Shown in pieces: positions 36,013 to 48,403 of a DNA stretch of 64,000 bases. The translations under genes were made by a program, and so were the position numbers. The notes beneath the pieces are model-generated. The model made no database searches and was not told where the DNA came from. It saw only the letters and a program-made list of their open reading frames with translations. Position 1 is the first letter of the stretch; the number at the start of each line of letters is the position of its first letter. Origin of the DNA: Gracilaria gracilis (taxonomy: Eukaryota; Rhodophyta; Florideophyceae; Gracilariales; Gracilariaceae); NCBI GenBank assembly GCA_030374805.1, contig JARGSG010000028.1, positions 310,001 through 374,000 of the forward strand, in the 5' to 3' direction.

Positions 36013-36836
36013 ACTTCAATGGCTTGGGGTCCGCCTGATTACGATCTAGGCAGGTTTGTTGTTCTGCTTGTGTTGGCGGTGGAACTCGTGCGCTCTCAGT
36101 AGTATTCTTTAAACATGGAATATCTAAGTCACGAGCGGGAAATTGTTGTTAGTATGTCGTTCTGTGAAAGAGCGTATATGACCCCAAGAGGGCCCTCTGG
36201 GCTAGCGTTAGATACTGGTAAGATAAGAGGGCTGTCGCCCTCAACACGTTGTGTCACTTTAAGATAGTGCGGCCAACTGCTTGTGTAGAAAGACGACGCA
36301 GACGAAGGAGACCCTTGACCAGGACGCGTGTCACATGCCACGCGTAATATCATTCTTACATTCCGTTGTATTACAGTAGTTTCCATTTCTATTTTTTCGT
36401 ATTGGAGATCAAAATGTTGCTGTGTTCCAACCAACGTTCCTTCGCCTCTTGTGTCTTTGCAAGGCGGGGCAAATACGAAGGTAGATATTGTTTTGCTCGC
36501 GTTTTTCGAACGCCAACGCTTGAACCTTGCCCGGTCTCCACGCCAAATTGTTTCTACGAGTTTGTTGTTGTTCAGGGCCGAGTTGGCTGGAGGCATCATC
36601 TGAGCATTTCCGTCGCTGTTTTGCTGGCTTCCACCCCGCGTTGTTCGCTTTGTGCAGAACGTGCATAGTTTTATCAGTACGAGTTCTGAAGGCAAACAGC
36701 TTTCTTTCACTTGATCTATGAGTTCAACTTGAACCAGAAGCCGTCTACCTACTTCTAACGGAGAGCGATACGACTCTGACGTCTTGAAACGTCAAACAAG
36801 GCCCCTCTTTCGACAGAAGAGAAAGGCGCACCAAAC
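36013..36836. other. Spacer before the giant UBA protein gene
   Basis: About 820 bp with the promoter of the HUWE1-like gene. A minus-strand frame of 193 codons (36129-36710, GTG at its start) is open but shows no domain or homologue and overlaps other open frames. I leave it as a low-probability candidate. Confidence 0.3.
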
Positions 36837-39800
36837 ATGGTGCTCGTCAAACCGAGACGACCATTGGCACCAGTACGTTTCCGATTCCGGCAACTCCGAA
36901 TGCATATCTGCATTATCTGCGCTTTAGCTTCCAGTGTGCCTTCTTTTACTCTCCAAATCCCGCAATTCTAACCTTCTTCGTATTCTTATGCAAACCGCCT
37001 TTTCACGGATCCTTGCTAATTCATTCTCTCACACCCACAGGTCCCGTTTCTCCAAGATACGATCTCACGAATAGTCAGCGCACCGAACGATGATGCACTC
37101 ATAAAGGTTATACTGAACTTCGATGCGCCGAATCATTTTGAACGACCGGAAGAGAGAAACCTTACCAACTGGTACAAGGCACTAAATCGTTTCGATCAGC
37201 TCCTGGAGCGCTATATTTCTGAGCATGACATCTTTAAGAAGGAATCAAATGTTACGTCAAAGGACCAAGCGAAGACCCCCAATCAGTCTTCCAACCATTC
37301 AACTCAACTCTGGACCACTAATTCGTTTCTGACTTCAAATGATCCGTGTCAACCAGCAACTCTAACATCAGAACCGTCCCCGAAAAGCGCTTTGGAAAAG
37401 GCTCAAGCAGCATCCGATCCTGTGCAGGCATCAGAGAACAATGGGAGTACAGATATGGATGGTGCCGTGGCGTTGTTCACACCTTCTGCGGACTGTGTGC
37501 GTCTAATTCTTCGACAAACCCGCGAACTCATTCGAAATGCATCGCATGATTCGAGACACGTTTACAATTCCGTAGAGCATCTAACTGCGTTGCTTGCCGA
37601 TGGTCACTCGGCGATTGTCTTGCTCTCGCTGGAAATTTTGCACTTGCTGTATCAAAAGTCGGGTAAGTTTAGAACCTCGCGCCCTGGGGTCACATTTGAG
37701 CTCATTCAACGTCTTATGGAAATATCGATTGGTTGGGGGGGCAGAGAACGGGGATTAGGTTTAGTAGAGTGCTGCAGAGCGGACACAGATCGACCCCTGC
37801 CAATTGACGGAAAGCAACTTCACTTCAAGTATGCAAAGTCTTCTTCTGGTTCTTCATCAGACCCGTTAATGCTTGAAAAAGCTCGATGGGAATGGCCTCC
37901 TACCATTCATGAGCCGCTTGGAAGGAAGGCTTCAAATGGAAGCGGTAATGCTCGTTCTTCGTCTTCAACCCCTCTACCCCTTCCTCCGTCAAAACCGTTG
38001 GATGCTCTTTCTCAAGGGACAGAACCCTCTATCAGTACTGTAGGGGCAGTCACTTCAGTTGTCATTGAAGACATGGAGTCCTTCAAAGGAGATGAAAGAT
38101 GGCTTCTCACTGTATTTGCAAGCAAACATGGCATTCCGAAGAATAAGCTTTTCTCCCTACTCTACGTTTATCGAAGGGCTCGAGCCTTCAGTAGTGGTCG
38201 TGTGGGAAGGATAGAAGCCTGTATATTGAGGATGTATGCGCTTACAATCCTATTCCTTTTGCACCCCATGAACCCTAGCAAACGCGATCTTGCTAAAGAA
38301 ACTGAACTCTTGCAAGATGTAATAACTGTGGCAAAGGCAGAAGCTAAGGATGGTCTGGATGATATCCCTTTGTGTTTTCGTAGTATATGCATTCGTCTTC
38401 TCAATGCGTTTGCATCTGATCGGCGAAGGTTCACAGTCGTTCTCATGGTGACAGGTCTCGACGCCCATCATGGGTCCTTGACCACCTTGTTACGAAGTGA
38501 GATTAGGAGCATTTTGGATGTCTCACAGAATGCAAACCCGGCCGCCATGGACTGCAATATGGATCGAGACGGTGCTCCGCAAGCGGGAAGGAGGGATTCG
38601 GAAAATATCCCAAACTGCTCTGAAACTACCCCACCGAACAGGTTGTCTGTTGCTGATGAATGTATGACAACAAGATCACGTGCTGAGCGCTTCCAAGTCG
38701 CTGAATCACTGCTGGCTTTGGTACATTCCCTTGCTATTCCAACGAGTTCTTCGAATGCGGGCCCATTTACTTCTTCTGGTGTACTGAACATATTAGTTCC
38801 TCTACTTGGTGATCGAGATTCAAGTCATTCTCGAGTTGTAACAAGGGCTATCAGAGCAATGCAAGCAATTATAGAAGGCTCGACTCATAGTTCTGGCACT
38901 CAGGTGTTTAGGGAACAGAATGGGCTCACATTGATCGCTGACCGGATAGCAGTAGAAACAGGTGTTGATAAGCTTGAAAGAAGCCCAAACTTCTCCGATG
39001 AAGATGAAAAGGTTGAAATCCTTGCACTACAAAGACGTGGCGAGACTCGGGAGTTCTACAACCTTCTCAGAGAGAAACAAATGACATATGCCGAGGCTCT
39101 TGAACATCAACCTCCAAGTTCAAGCGCAACTTCAAGGGGACATCTTCCGCACTCCCAATGGTCGCTGTTGCGTTCTTTGCATCAGCTACTGATTCCAGCT
39201 CTTGGGTCAGGTGGTAGTGAGGTTAGAGAACTAGTGGCAAACTCGAAGCTCCCAAACGCGCTTCGCAAAATAATGGGTCAACCATTTCATTATGGTGGAA
39301 GTCTTTTTCAATCTGCTGCATCGGTTACGACAAATGTAGCTCATGCTGAACCAACAGCTACTGTGGAGTTGGTGGACGCAGGAATTGCAACAACGGTGTT
39401 AAGATCCATAGAAGCCGGTTTACCACCATGTGGTGAGGCCATCAAGTGTATCCCTAATCTCCTCGCTGCATTGTGCCTTGCACCGAAAGCCCGAGATATC
39501 ATCGTCTCCCTGCTACCATTGAAGAACTATCTTCTTCGTCTCGCTACCCCGTTTTATACACGCGCACTGCACGGTGATATTCCAGTCCATGTCGGCAATG
39601 GTCTTGACGAGCTTGTCAGGCATGTTGAGGCCTTGCGTGAAAGCGGGAACGAAGCGATGGAAGCATATATTCGGAAGTCAGCAGAATTCATTGATGGCGA
39701 TGATCGAGACTTGCGAAAAGCCTGGAACGCGGCAGGAAAGGCGGAGAAGATGATGACTTCCATATCAACAGCATCTGAATCAAGAACGGTAACCAGGACA

Positions 39801-42800
39801 ACATGTGCATATGGTGATGGCACAAAATCACCTTTTGAACAGATTCTACTTGACAAGATGAAACTGGCCATTGCCAATAATACTTACAGGCTTGCTGGTC
39901 TGTCGCAAAGCAGTCCTGAACATCAGGAACGTCTCGTGAAGGGAAGTGGTCTTCGAGATATGATAAGGATGCGGAAAGCGGTGGCATATGCTTCTGCAGA
40001 AGCAGCCGTTCGTGATGGTCAAAACTTTTCGAGACATTATCCCACGCCAAGTACTGTTCTAGCATCTTTGGTTGTATCTCTTCGAGCCATCAATTCCCGC
40101 CATCCTTCATTTGTTCTGAAGGCTTTATTCTCTGTTATTTTGGAAGATGCATCTCGAGTGTTGAAAGCCGCGAAAGATCTTGGAGATATGTGGCTCCCGG
40201 AAGAAGAATTGACGGAAGAAAAGAGTGGGGATCTTTCTCAAGAAGGAGAGCAGGCAGAGGGCGAGCAAAGAGATTTCTCTAAGCACCGAGAAGACTTGAA
40301 GAAGAACATAAAGATACTGCGGGTTGATGTGGTTCTTTTGAACGGTCTCCTCCGTGGAGCTCTTGGGTCGACAACAACTTTCTGGGGCAGCTGTGGGGGG
40401 GCAGAAGTGGCCACAGTAATATCGACGGTTGAGAGAGCTGCACGATATCATTTGGCAATGGCATATACCGGCCTAATTCTTAGTGCCCCCGATGGAGACC
40501 TCACGATTGCAGCAGTCACGGCGGCAGCAAATCCGTCAATGAAGTCTCTGCAGCCCTCATTGCTGAACAGATACATGGGAAATGTTGATAAGCTTCTTGG
40601 TACTCCCGTATCAAAGAGCAAGTGGTTCGAAGAAGCGTGCAAGAATTTCTCTGTGCCGCCACACGGAAAAACGTTTTACCGACAGAAAGTGAAAGGTATG
40701 GCATGGCAGCTCGTAACCTACGCGGTTGCTGTGCAGAACTTGTACTTGACTCTCTCCAAAGGTCTCACTTTGACTCTACGTCGGAATGCAAGGAGTACAG
40801 CTTCTTATGCTGCCCGGGCGAGATCTCTTTCAGCAACGATTGGACGAATATTCGTACTGCATCTCAAGGCCGCTGAACCTCTGTGGGACGTTCAAGTTGC
40901 CACTATGGGTAAGACAGGAATTGTAGCTGCGTGGGATTACATACGTGGTGTTCTGATTGAAATCAAAGGAACTATGTTTGATGAACATCGGAGAGGAACT
41001 CAGTCAATGATTTTGAAATCCTTCTTTGAAGCAGGAGGGTTTGAAGTCTTACTTTCCATAACGAGACCGATGGAAATCGCCAAAGTTGCATCAAGGGGAC
41101 TCGGAGAAGGGTTGGAGCCGGCGGACATACGTGAGGCGTTGTATCGAAAATCTGGTGATGATCCTATTACAACAAGTTCTTATATTCTTGCTCTTGCTGA
41201 GGCCTTACCTTTCTTGGAAGCTGGTGAACAGACAGGTTCGCCAGAAAGGCCGATAACCATAGGGACCCCAGAGGGTGATAAGAGTGAAATGGAGGTTTCT
41301 TCTGATTCTGTGACGAATCAGGCAAAAGGGATAGCAAAGATTGCCGTTACGGATTCCAACACGGATCCAGACGTATCTCCAAAATCGTCAGACGAGGCTC
41401 TCCGCGCACTTTTGCGAGACGAGAGAGCTTTGAGCTCGCTGCGCTATCAAGTCAAGGAACTGAGTTCTGTTGGTCTTCAGGCTCATATACGGTTCTCGGT
41501 ACGTAAGGTAGCATCAGATGTTTGGAATTCATTATGTGCGTTCCTTTTGTCTTTAGGGTCATGCCCTGGTCTCCTTGGAGCGGGGTGGTCCGCGAACGAA
41601 GGTCTAAGCACTTCGAATGACTGGACGAAAGAAGAAGTACAACGCACGTCCTTGACGGTCGCAATGCGCATGTTGTATCCTGTGACTAATGGAAACCCAG
41701 ACCTTCTATCAGTTCTTCGCCAGGACGATTCAGCGTCTGCTGACTTTGTTGCGTTGATCCATACAGCTTCTCAAATTGCAAAAGATCTCTGTGAACGAGA
41801 TAATGCTGCTGAAGCTACCGATACGAATGGAAGCGGTGATAACAATTCAAGGCCTGAGCTCGTCGCTGACATCCGAATACGCAACACGCCGTCTCCAGAC
41901 CCCAGTATTTTGCGAGCTTTAACCGAAATGGGTTTCCCTGAAAGACTATCACGTATTGCAATTCGACGTACAGCCCCTGGTGGTGTCGAACATGCTACTG
42001 AGTGGCTTGTATCACACCTTGATGGTAACGGTGACGGTGACGAGGACTCACTTCCTAGTGACGAAGAGAGGAATTGGGATGGAGACGACCAAGGTAGCGG
42101 GGATGAACGTGATCCAGAGCAAAATTCTAATCCAGACGATGAAGAAGAAGAAACGCCTCAATCAGGGGAAGGCCTGGATAGCGAGACAAATCCGCTCCAA
42201 CTCATAGACGATGCCTTGCAGGTTCCTCATACCCCAATCGACGAGATCATGATAGATGCCGGTTCGGTGGATCCCGCAGAAGATTCAGAAAACGACCACC
42301 ACAGTCACGGCGGCTCTTCACCCTCTCTTTCAAGCGGAGATAATGACGATGAACCTCGAAGAGAAGTTGGTGAGAAATCGAAGCAACAATCATCAAAGGT
42401 GAAGTTTGTCAATCGTAATGTGGATGAAGATGGCATGGATCTGCTTAAGCGCTCCATCGAGAAAGATATTCAACTCTTACGGGTAGGACTGCGACAATCT
42501 CCAGACGTCCAAGCTCAGGAAATCACCGAAATAGTCAAATTCGCTGGCAAGTCTATATCCGAATATCAGTCGAGTGCAGATCATGAAAATGGACTGGACT
42601 CGGAATCAGTGAAGATTACACCGGTATCTGTAGAAACTTTCAAGAAAGTTAAGCAGGATGTATTTGAGTCACTACTGGACGTAATCAAGGACATTGTTCA
42701 TCATGCCCAAAGCGGGAGCAAGGATGTTTCATTTCTCTGCGTAGAAATCCTCTCAGCTCTGCAAAAAGATGGAATCTTGTCGAAACAGCGCCTTGATGAT

Positions 42801-44918
42801 GTTGCGAGGCTTATGAAAGATGGGCTTATGCTATGGTTCAGTACGGCACATAATAATTATGCTGTGTGTCGGGTAGCGGCATTATGGGCACACTATGGAG
42901 GATATAGGGGACGACAGTCCCTTAAAAACTGTGATGTCTTTGATCTGGCATTTAAGACACTTAGAAGACTTGTTTCTGAGTTGGGGACGTTATCGAAAGA
43001 TCCAAACGTCGATGAAGAGGCGACACGACCAATCAAGCAGCTGTCTATCAAGGAAGAGCAGTCTGGCAGCAGTGGGAGGACTTCAAGCGGTCGCAAGCGA
43101 AGATATGTGGAACGTGGTTCAAAGGAAGGACCGCAATCAGGACAAGCTGGAATTACGACCAGTTTGCCTCGCATTCTTTCTAAAGAAGAGCAATTGGTCG
43201 TGCGACGTATAACGACCTGTATGTTGCTTCTTGACGCAAGATATAGATACGAATTCAAAGATAACATCATTGAGATATCAAAGCGTGACAACGATTCGTG
43301 GAATGGCAAAGACAGGAAAGGAGGAGGAGAACAAGACGTAATGGAAGTTGAGGACATGGCCAATGCCATGGATCGCGCTATCGATGATGCACATCCGTCC
43401 AAGTTGTTTGACGAACGCAGTATTCAGAATGGTGCTACGGAACGGGTTCCAGACCGCTCAGAGGATCTTGGTGGAGATGTGAACATGAGTTCCCCTAATG
43501 GACAGGAACTTAGCGCAAAGGCCAAGGCGAAGGAGGTCTCTCTCTATAATGAAGAGTTGTCTAAGATCAAAGATCTTGCAGAGAGGACCAAAAACGCTAT
43601 TGTTGATCGCGCGAAGAAGGCTGTGAGCGAGGTAGTACCTGAATTGAAATTGGAGGAATCGGAACGGGTACAGAGGCAGTCTGTTCTTTCCATCTGTGTG
43701 CAATGCTTAAGAATATGGCGCAACGTGAAGGTTGGAGATTCCCTAATTGCCACGCTCCAGTTGGTGGCGTCTTTGACTCGTGACTGGGATCTTGCAAAGA
43801 GAGCGTACGAGTCTGGAATTGTTGAGAATCTGTTAGCCTTGCGTCAGCTAGACAGCCGGGCTTTACACGGATCGGAACACCGAGTAGTAAGGGCTCTGGT
43901 GAAGACTATTCTGCGTCATATTGTGGAGGATCCCAAAACTCTTGAAGAGGCTATGGTCACAGAAATACATACTGTCATTGCTCAACCCCGCGTGAGGCCT
44001 TCGAACACCGTGAAGTCTCTGTTGACTGCTTCGGCCCCATTGCTCAGCAGAAACTTGAGTTGTTTTATTTCCGCAGCTGCACAGACTATTAAGGGAGACG
44101 ATCTCACTAACCTTCAGGTTGGAGAACAGAAGTCTGCTTCCTTTGAAGACATGAAAGAACAGCTACCCGAGCGTCCAAACGTTAAGGCAGTGATCTGGGG
44201 GCTAGCAGGTCTTTTGGAAGCAAAAGGTAACAGAGACAACAGTTCTACAAAGAACGTTGTTTCCTCGGCAACGATCAATAGAAATCAGGAATTGGCCCAA
44301 TTCGCTTTGGAGACCTTAGCTGACCTCATTCAGCTATTCCAAATAGCTGCGGTCGCATTTCTATCTGCTAAATCCCCCTCCTCTGCAATCCAAGGATCAG
44401 CTCTTGATTACGTTGTACAAGTTTGCCTCACGTCGGAGCCATCGACCAACTTCGTCCCTCGCTCACTTTCAGAACTTGTCTCTCCAAGTGAGTCTCTGGA
44501 AAGTCCTGCTCAGCGGCTTCTCCATGCGTTGTGCTCGAAATCCGCCAATACGCACAGAGAGGCTGTTCATGCACTGGCAGTTGCGGCGAGAATAGAAGCC
44601 GACAAAGACGTTGTGGATGTCGAGGCTATTTCAGGGATTGCAAGCTGTGTCACTTCAGGAACGAAATTGCGTGTATTACGAGCGATGTTGAGTACAAGTT
44701 TGCCAAACGACCTTGCCAGGAGTCTGAAGAAAATGGATACATCAGTTCCTAAGCATTTCGAAGTTACAAAATCCGTGCTGAAGGCTTTAGCATGGCTGGG
44801 TCAAGCGGCTGGAAACATAGCAAAGAGCGGTGACGCAGGAAATGATGATATGTCTTTCCCGAATACTGGTAGTCGACCATGGTGGGAGGCAATGTCTCCG
44901 AATCACATGTTAGAGTAA
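36837..44918 (+). CDS. HUWE1/UPL1-like giant UBA protein lacking a HECT domain, two exons
   Basis: Exon 1 (36837-36872) encodes MVLVKPRRPLAP and ends at a GTACGT donor. A 168-bp intron (36873-37040, ending CCCACAG) leads to exon 2 (37041-44918), phase 0. The joined protein has about 2637 residues. The opening VPFLQDTISRIVSAPNDDAL then NWYKALNRFDQLLERYI matches the N-terminus of HUWE1/UPL1, followed by armadillo-like DUF908/DUF913 regions. A UBA lies at about nt 41889-42020 (ILRALTEMGFPERLSRIAIR; GGVEHATEWLVSHL), then a long acidic segment (to about 42370), then helical repeats with HUWE1-like blocks (CVQCLRIWRNV; VKTILRHIVEDPKTLEEAM). Family members end in a HECT ligase; here the frame stops without one, and the 640 bp before the next gene encode none. 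It may bind ubiquitin without ligating it. Confidence 0.85.
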
Positions 44919-45557
44919 AGCACCATCACGTGTAGATTGTTCACCAAGATGGAGGCCATAGGAGCGACCAGAGATGGACAGTTCTCCATTCAATATATCT
45001 GTGGGGTGAAATGGTTGTTTGCGCATCGGGTCCTTTTCTACGGTACATCGAACCAGAGAAGGAAATGTATTTTGTTTTAGGCGAGCTAGACAGAATCTCG
45101 CTTGTCTACCAACGGTACCCGTAACTGTTGACCGTATGTGTTTTTGGTGGAGTAGGGATTTGTTCGCTTGTTTTGTAAATAGTATGTCTTGGCATAGGAG
45201 CACAAGTTTCAAGCATTTACTCTTTCGCTGTTGCATGAGCCTGAAGTACAATTGATGAAGTCGCCACCTCGTGGCTGGAGAAGGTGATTACTCTCAGAGG
45301 CGCCAGTGACTTTGTCACAACTGCTTTTTTGGACATACACCAACTCTACATCCTCTCGGTAATCACCTTTCAGGCAAGAAGGTCGTATGCGATTGCCGAC
45401 CCAGGGTGCAATGATCATTATGTTTTGCGGTGTCCTAAGAGAACGTTGTCGAGAAGAATGTGCTTACCGCCTTGGAGAGATCGTCGAGGTCTACGGTACA
45501 CCGTCTGACTTGTAATAGTTTGAAATGACGAAACCAGAGAACAGGCGACCCCTATTG
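44919..45557. other. Convergent spacer, no gene and no HECT exon
   Basis: 640 bp between the HUWE1-like and RCC1-like genes. I looked for HECT-type sequence in all frames and saw none. TACCAACGGTA (the reverse complement of TACCGTTGGTA) lies at 45107-45117. Confidence 0.5.
45107..45117. promoter_or_regulatory. Copy of the recurrent TACCGTTGGTA element (minus orientation)
   Basis: Exact 11-mer on the minus strand, in a convergent (3'-3') spacer. This placement argues against a simple promoter role for every copy. Confidence 0.5.
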
Positions 45558-46826
45558 TTACATTGCCACTTCAACCGGTTTCCGACCGCTGTACTCATCC
45601 TCTTCGACAACAACGGCTGTCGTACATCCGGAAGAATATAGATATAACGGCTTTATTACCTTCTTCTGAGTCTTGACCTTTTTCCATTTCATTGACGACT
45701 GCAAGGTTCCATTTCCAAGTTGTCCGTGCTCATTGCTTCCAATGCACATAAGATCTCCATGGTCAGTAATGAGGCAGGTATGGTTTTCCCCGGCAGCGAC
45801 AGATATCGCTCTAATATGATACTGTGCAATTGGAGAGGGGGGTCCAAACGTAGAGTAATTGTGATGACCCAACTGACCCCACTGATTGAACCCAAACGAG
45901 AACACTGTCCCATCTTTGACGAGCATGACACTGTGTTGACCCCCACAAGCAACTTCTGCACCTGCGAGCCCTTGCAAAAGACCTGCCTTCTGAATTGCAG
46001 GAGCAAAGCCTTCGTGATCCGCTAACCATGGTTCTGCAGATACTCCTAGCTGTGCCCATCGATCACATCCTACGCTGTAAAAGTTACCTCTCCTATCCAG
46101 AAACACTGTGTGCCTATCACCACAAGCAACGTCACGGACGGGGACGTCTCCAGGAAACTTCACTAGACGAGGTACTTGAGGGTTGTCGTTCTCTTCCTCA
46201 GTTGATTCCAGAGTCCCCAACTGCCCGGATGTATTAGTAATGCCCCAAGTTATGACCCGTCCTTTATCAGAAATCGCTGCACAATGCTGCCTTCCACATT
46301 CGAGGTTCTTAACGTTCATGCGCTTCAAAGCTCCTTCCAACGTTTTTGCAGGTGCGAAACCGCCGCCCTTTTCACATGTTGAAGAATGAACACGACCCTT
46401 GGAATCTAACAGCACTATTTCGCGAGTAGATTCCATCACTTCGACGTGCATCGGTCTTCCATTTACCTGAATTTCCTGGACAACATCCGAATCATTACCT
46501 TTGTAAAACCCAAACACTTTGTTATCACTTGAAATAGCCCCACCGAAACCATTTCCTACTGCTACTTTTGTCATGTTAGGCTTGAGTCCATCTAGACTGC
46601 GAGGTACTTTCCCGTAGCGTCCACCCCAAACCAATACCCTTCCTGGCATTTCTGGAAGCACTTTCATCCTGGTATTCCCTACATCTGGTTCAAGATCTTT
46701 TTCCTTCTCATTGAAAATCCAGTTCATCCATGATCCGTAATCGCTCTGATTGTCGCTTTCAACGAGATTGACAAAAGACTTTGATGCGAATCCGAGACAT
46801 AACAGTGTTTTAAGCCCTCTGTGCAT
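45558..46826 (-). CDS. RCC1-repeat protein (possible organelle RCC1L/FMP25 type)
   Basis: 422 residues forming an RCC1-like beta-propeller: repeated blocks such as RVLVWGGRYGKVP, CGRQHCAAISDKGRVITWG, ACGDRHTVFLDRRGNFYSVG then DRWAQLG, CGGQHSVMLVKDGTVFSFG then NQWGQLG, and AGENHTCLITDHGDLMCIG then NEHGQLGNG. The N-terminus (MHRGLKTLLCLGFASKSFVN) is basic and could be a mitochondrial targeting peptide. That, plus the size, recalls yeast FMP25 and human RCC1L, which act in mitochondrial biogenesis, but RCC1 repeats alone do not fix a function. A nuclear Ran exchange factor seems less likely. The start is the first ATG. Confidence 0.82.
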   Translation of the reverse strand: MHRGLKTLLCLGFASKSFVNLVESDNQSDYGSWMNWIFNEKEKDLEPDVGNTRMKVLPEMPGRVLVWGGRYGKVPRSLDGLKPNMTKVAVGNGFGGAISSDNKVFGFYKGNDSDVVQEIQVNGRPMHVEVMESTREIVLLDSKGRVHSSTCEKGGGFAPAKTLEGALKRMNVKNLECGRQHCAAISDKGRVITWGITNTSGQLGTLESTEEENDNPQVPRLVKFPGDVPVRDVACGDRHTVFLDRRGNFYSVGCDRWAQLGVSAEPWLADHEGFAPAIQKAGLLQGLAGAEVACGGQHSVMLVKDGTVFSFGFNQWGQLGHHNYSTFGPPSPIAQYHIRAISVAAGENHTCLITDHGDLMCIGSNEHGQLGNGTLQSSMKWKKVKTQKKVIKPLYLYSSGCTTAVVVEEDEYSGRKPVEVAM

Positions 46827-47482
46827 ATTGGCGACAATTGACCACTGCCTTAGACTGACACGGCCTTCAAAGCCAGAAGTACTTAGGGATCGTGAATGAT
46901 TATCGGATCTCTGGACTTCGAAATAACAATCCTAACTTCTGTCAACCATCCTGAACTTTAATAACGAACCGAGAGTAGATACATGGAACCCAATGGTTCA
47001 CACGCAGGATTCTTCCATGCGAGCGAGCAAGGCATCTTCGCAATCCGTATTATTGACATTTTCGGAGATAATTGTATCGAAGCAACTTGAACCCTGATCA
47101 TCAGGATCATTATTATTCACATAATGATCATGGACCACTCTCCTCTAGCTAGATGCAAGCAGAGCCCTTGCATAAGCGGCGTTCGCGTTTCCTACCTTAA
47201 CCGCTGGATGAGGACGTGGGGATCATCGCATGGGCGGTTCATCAACGGGTCTCGTGGACAAGAAAGATGCTACCGCAGACTCCGCAGTGCAGAGGGAAAG
47301 GTTGTGGACCTGCGAAGATGAAGTGAAAGCAAAACAGGGGTTTCCGTGCCCGAATGCTCTTTCGGACTTCCGTAGGCCCAGAGCATGTGTCTACACCATG
47401 TTTGCATAGTTAGTACATAAACTAACAATGAAAGAAAAAGAACCATGAACCTGATCATTTATCGTTGGGGTGGAGAACAGGT
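46827..47482. other. Spacer between RCC1-like and TRM10 genes
   Basis: About 650 bp between two minus-strand genes. It contains TGATCATCAGGATCA and TAATGATCATGG around 47095-47150, which form loose inverted repeats. No gene is recognised. Confidence 0.4.
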
Positions 47483-48403
47483 TTAGCAACTTTTTATTCC
47501 TTTACGTTCAGGAAGCACTCGCAGATATGCATCTTTCCAAGAGGCTCCATTGGCAACGTGGAGTAAGATCTCTACACAATGGTTAACTGTCAGAACAGGT
47601 GTTCCGTGTTGGATAGATATGTTCGCGTCCAAGTTCAATCTGGCCGAGCGAATCGATAAACTCTCCGCTTTCAGCCGCGTCGCTCCCTTCAATCGATTTC
47701 TATCCACAAGGCCACCAATGACATATATATCAGAAGGGTCCAGTGTTTCTAGAACATCTTCAGCGTCGTGGGTAAGGTAGACGAGCCTTCTTCTGTCATG
47801 TACTTGTTCCAAACTTTCCTCACAAAGCTGGAGGGGCCAAGACTCCCACCCTTGCGCTGCGAAAGAAAGAATGGACTTGATATCGTTGTCGATTCCGACA
47901 ATTGAAAGGCGCAAAGGGGTTAATCCTTCTTCAGCACACTTTCGTAACGTACTGTACGAATACGCCAGCTGCCGGGCTAGACTTTTTCGCTCTTTCTCAA
48001 ACATTTGTGCGTTCCAACCTAGATCAATACAGACACAATACTTTGACTGGTTCATCAGAATATCTCGAACATGGGCCTTCTTTGCTCTTTCAGCTGCTCG
48101 TCCAGCTCTCATATGTTCAACTCTCTCACGAAGCATTTCATCTCGCTGCTCAGCCGAAAGGTGCTTCAAGGCCTCCTCTCTCTCCTGACGTTTCCGTATT
48201 CTCTCTGTTACCTTCAATTCCCGCCTTTCAGCCTTCTGAGCTTGTTTGCGTTCTTGAAGGCGCTGTTGGCGAGCAATTTTCTTTCTTGCCTTCTTGGAAA
48301 GTTGTTCATGCTGTTGAGGTTGCGGAGCAGTTTCCTGGGTAGGGTTCAATAGCCCGGTTCTTTCTTCTTGGCGACCAAACAATTGACTGAATGTCGCGCC
48401 CAT
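47483..48403 (-). CDS. TRM10: TRM10-type tRNA (guanine-9/adenine-9 N1) methyltransferase
   Basis: SPOUT-fold enzyme methylating N1 of the purine at tRNA position 9. From the ATG at 48403 the protein has 306 residues; the frame opens 18 codons earlier only at a GTG. A long Lys/Arg/Glu-rich coiled N-terminus (SKKARKKIARQQRLQERKQ) precedes the domain. Conserved blocks: CVCIDLGWNAQMFEKERKS, RLVYLTHDAEDVLETLD, IYVIGGLVDRNRLKG, ARLNLDANISI and VLTVNHCVEILLHVANG then WKDAYLRVLPERKG. These match TRMT10A/B closely in the SAM-binding knot. The N-terminus is not mitochondria-like, so a cytosolic or nuclear role is inferred. Confidence 0.92.
   Translation of the reverse strand: MGATFSQLFGRQEERTGLLNPTQETAPQPQQHEQLSKKARKKIARQQRLQERKQAQKAERRELKVTERIRKRQEREEALKHLSAEQRDEMLRERVEHMRAGRAAERAKKAHVRDILMNQSKYCVCIDLGWNAQMFEKERKSLARQLAYSYSTLRKCAEEGLTPLRLSIVGIDNDIKSILSFAAQGWESWPLQLCEESLEQVHDRRRLVYLTHDAEDVLETLDPSDIYVIGGLVDRNRLKGATRLKAESLSIRSARLNLDANISIQHGTPVLTVNHCVEILLHVANGASWKDAYLRVLPERKGIKSC

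Noticed and set aside
36129-36710. 193-codon minus-strand frame upstream of the giant gene
   Set aside because: GTG start, overlapping open frames on both strands, no domain; not strong enough to annotate as a gene.
44919-45557. Search for a HECT domain or 3' exons of the HUWE1-like gene
   Set aside because: No HECT-type motifs in any frame, and the next gene starts on the opposite strand.
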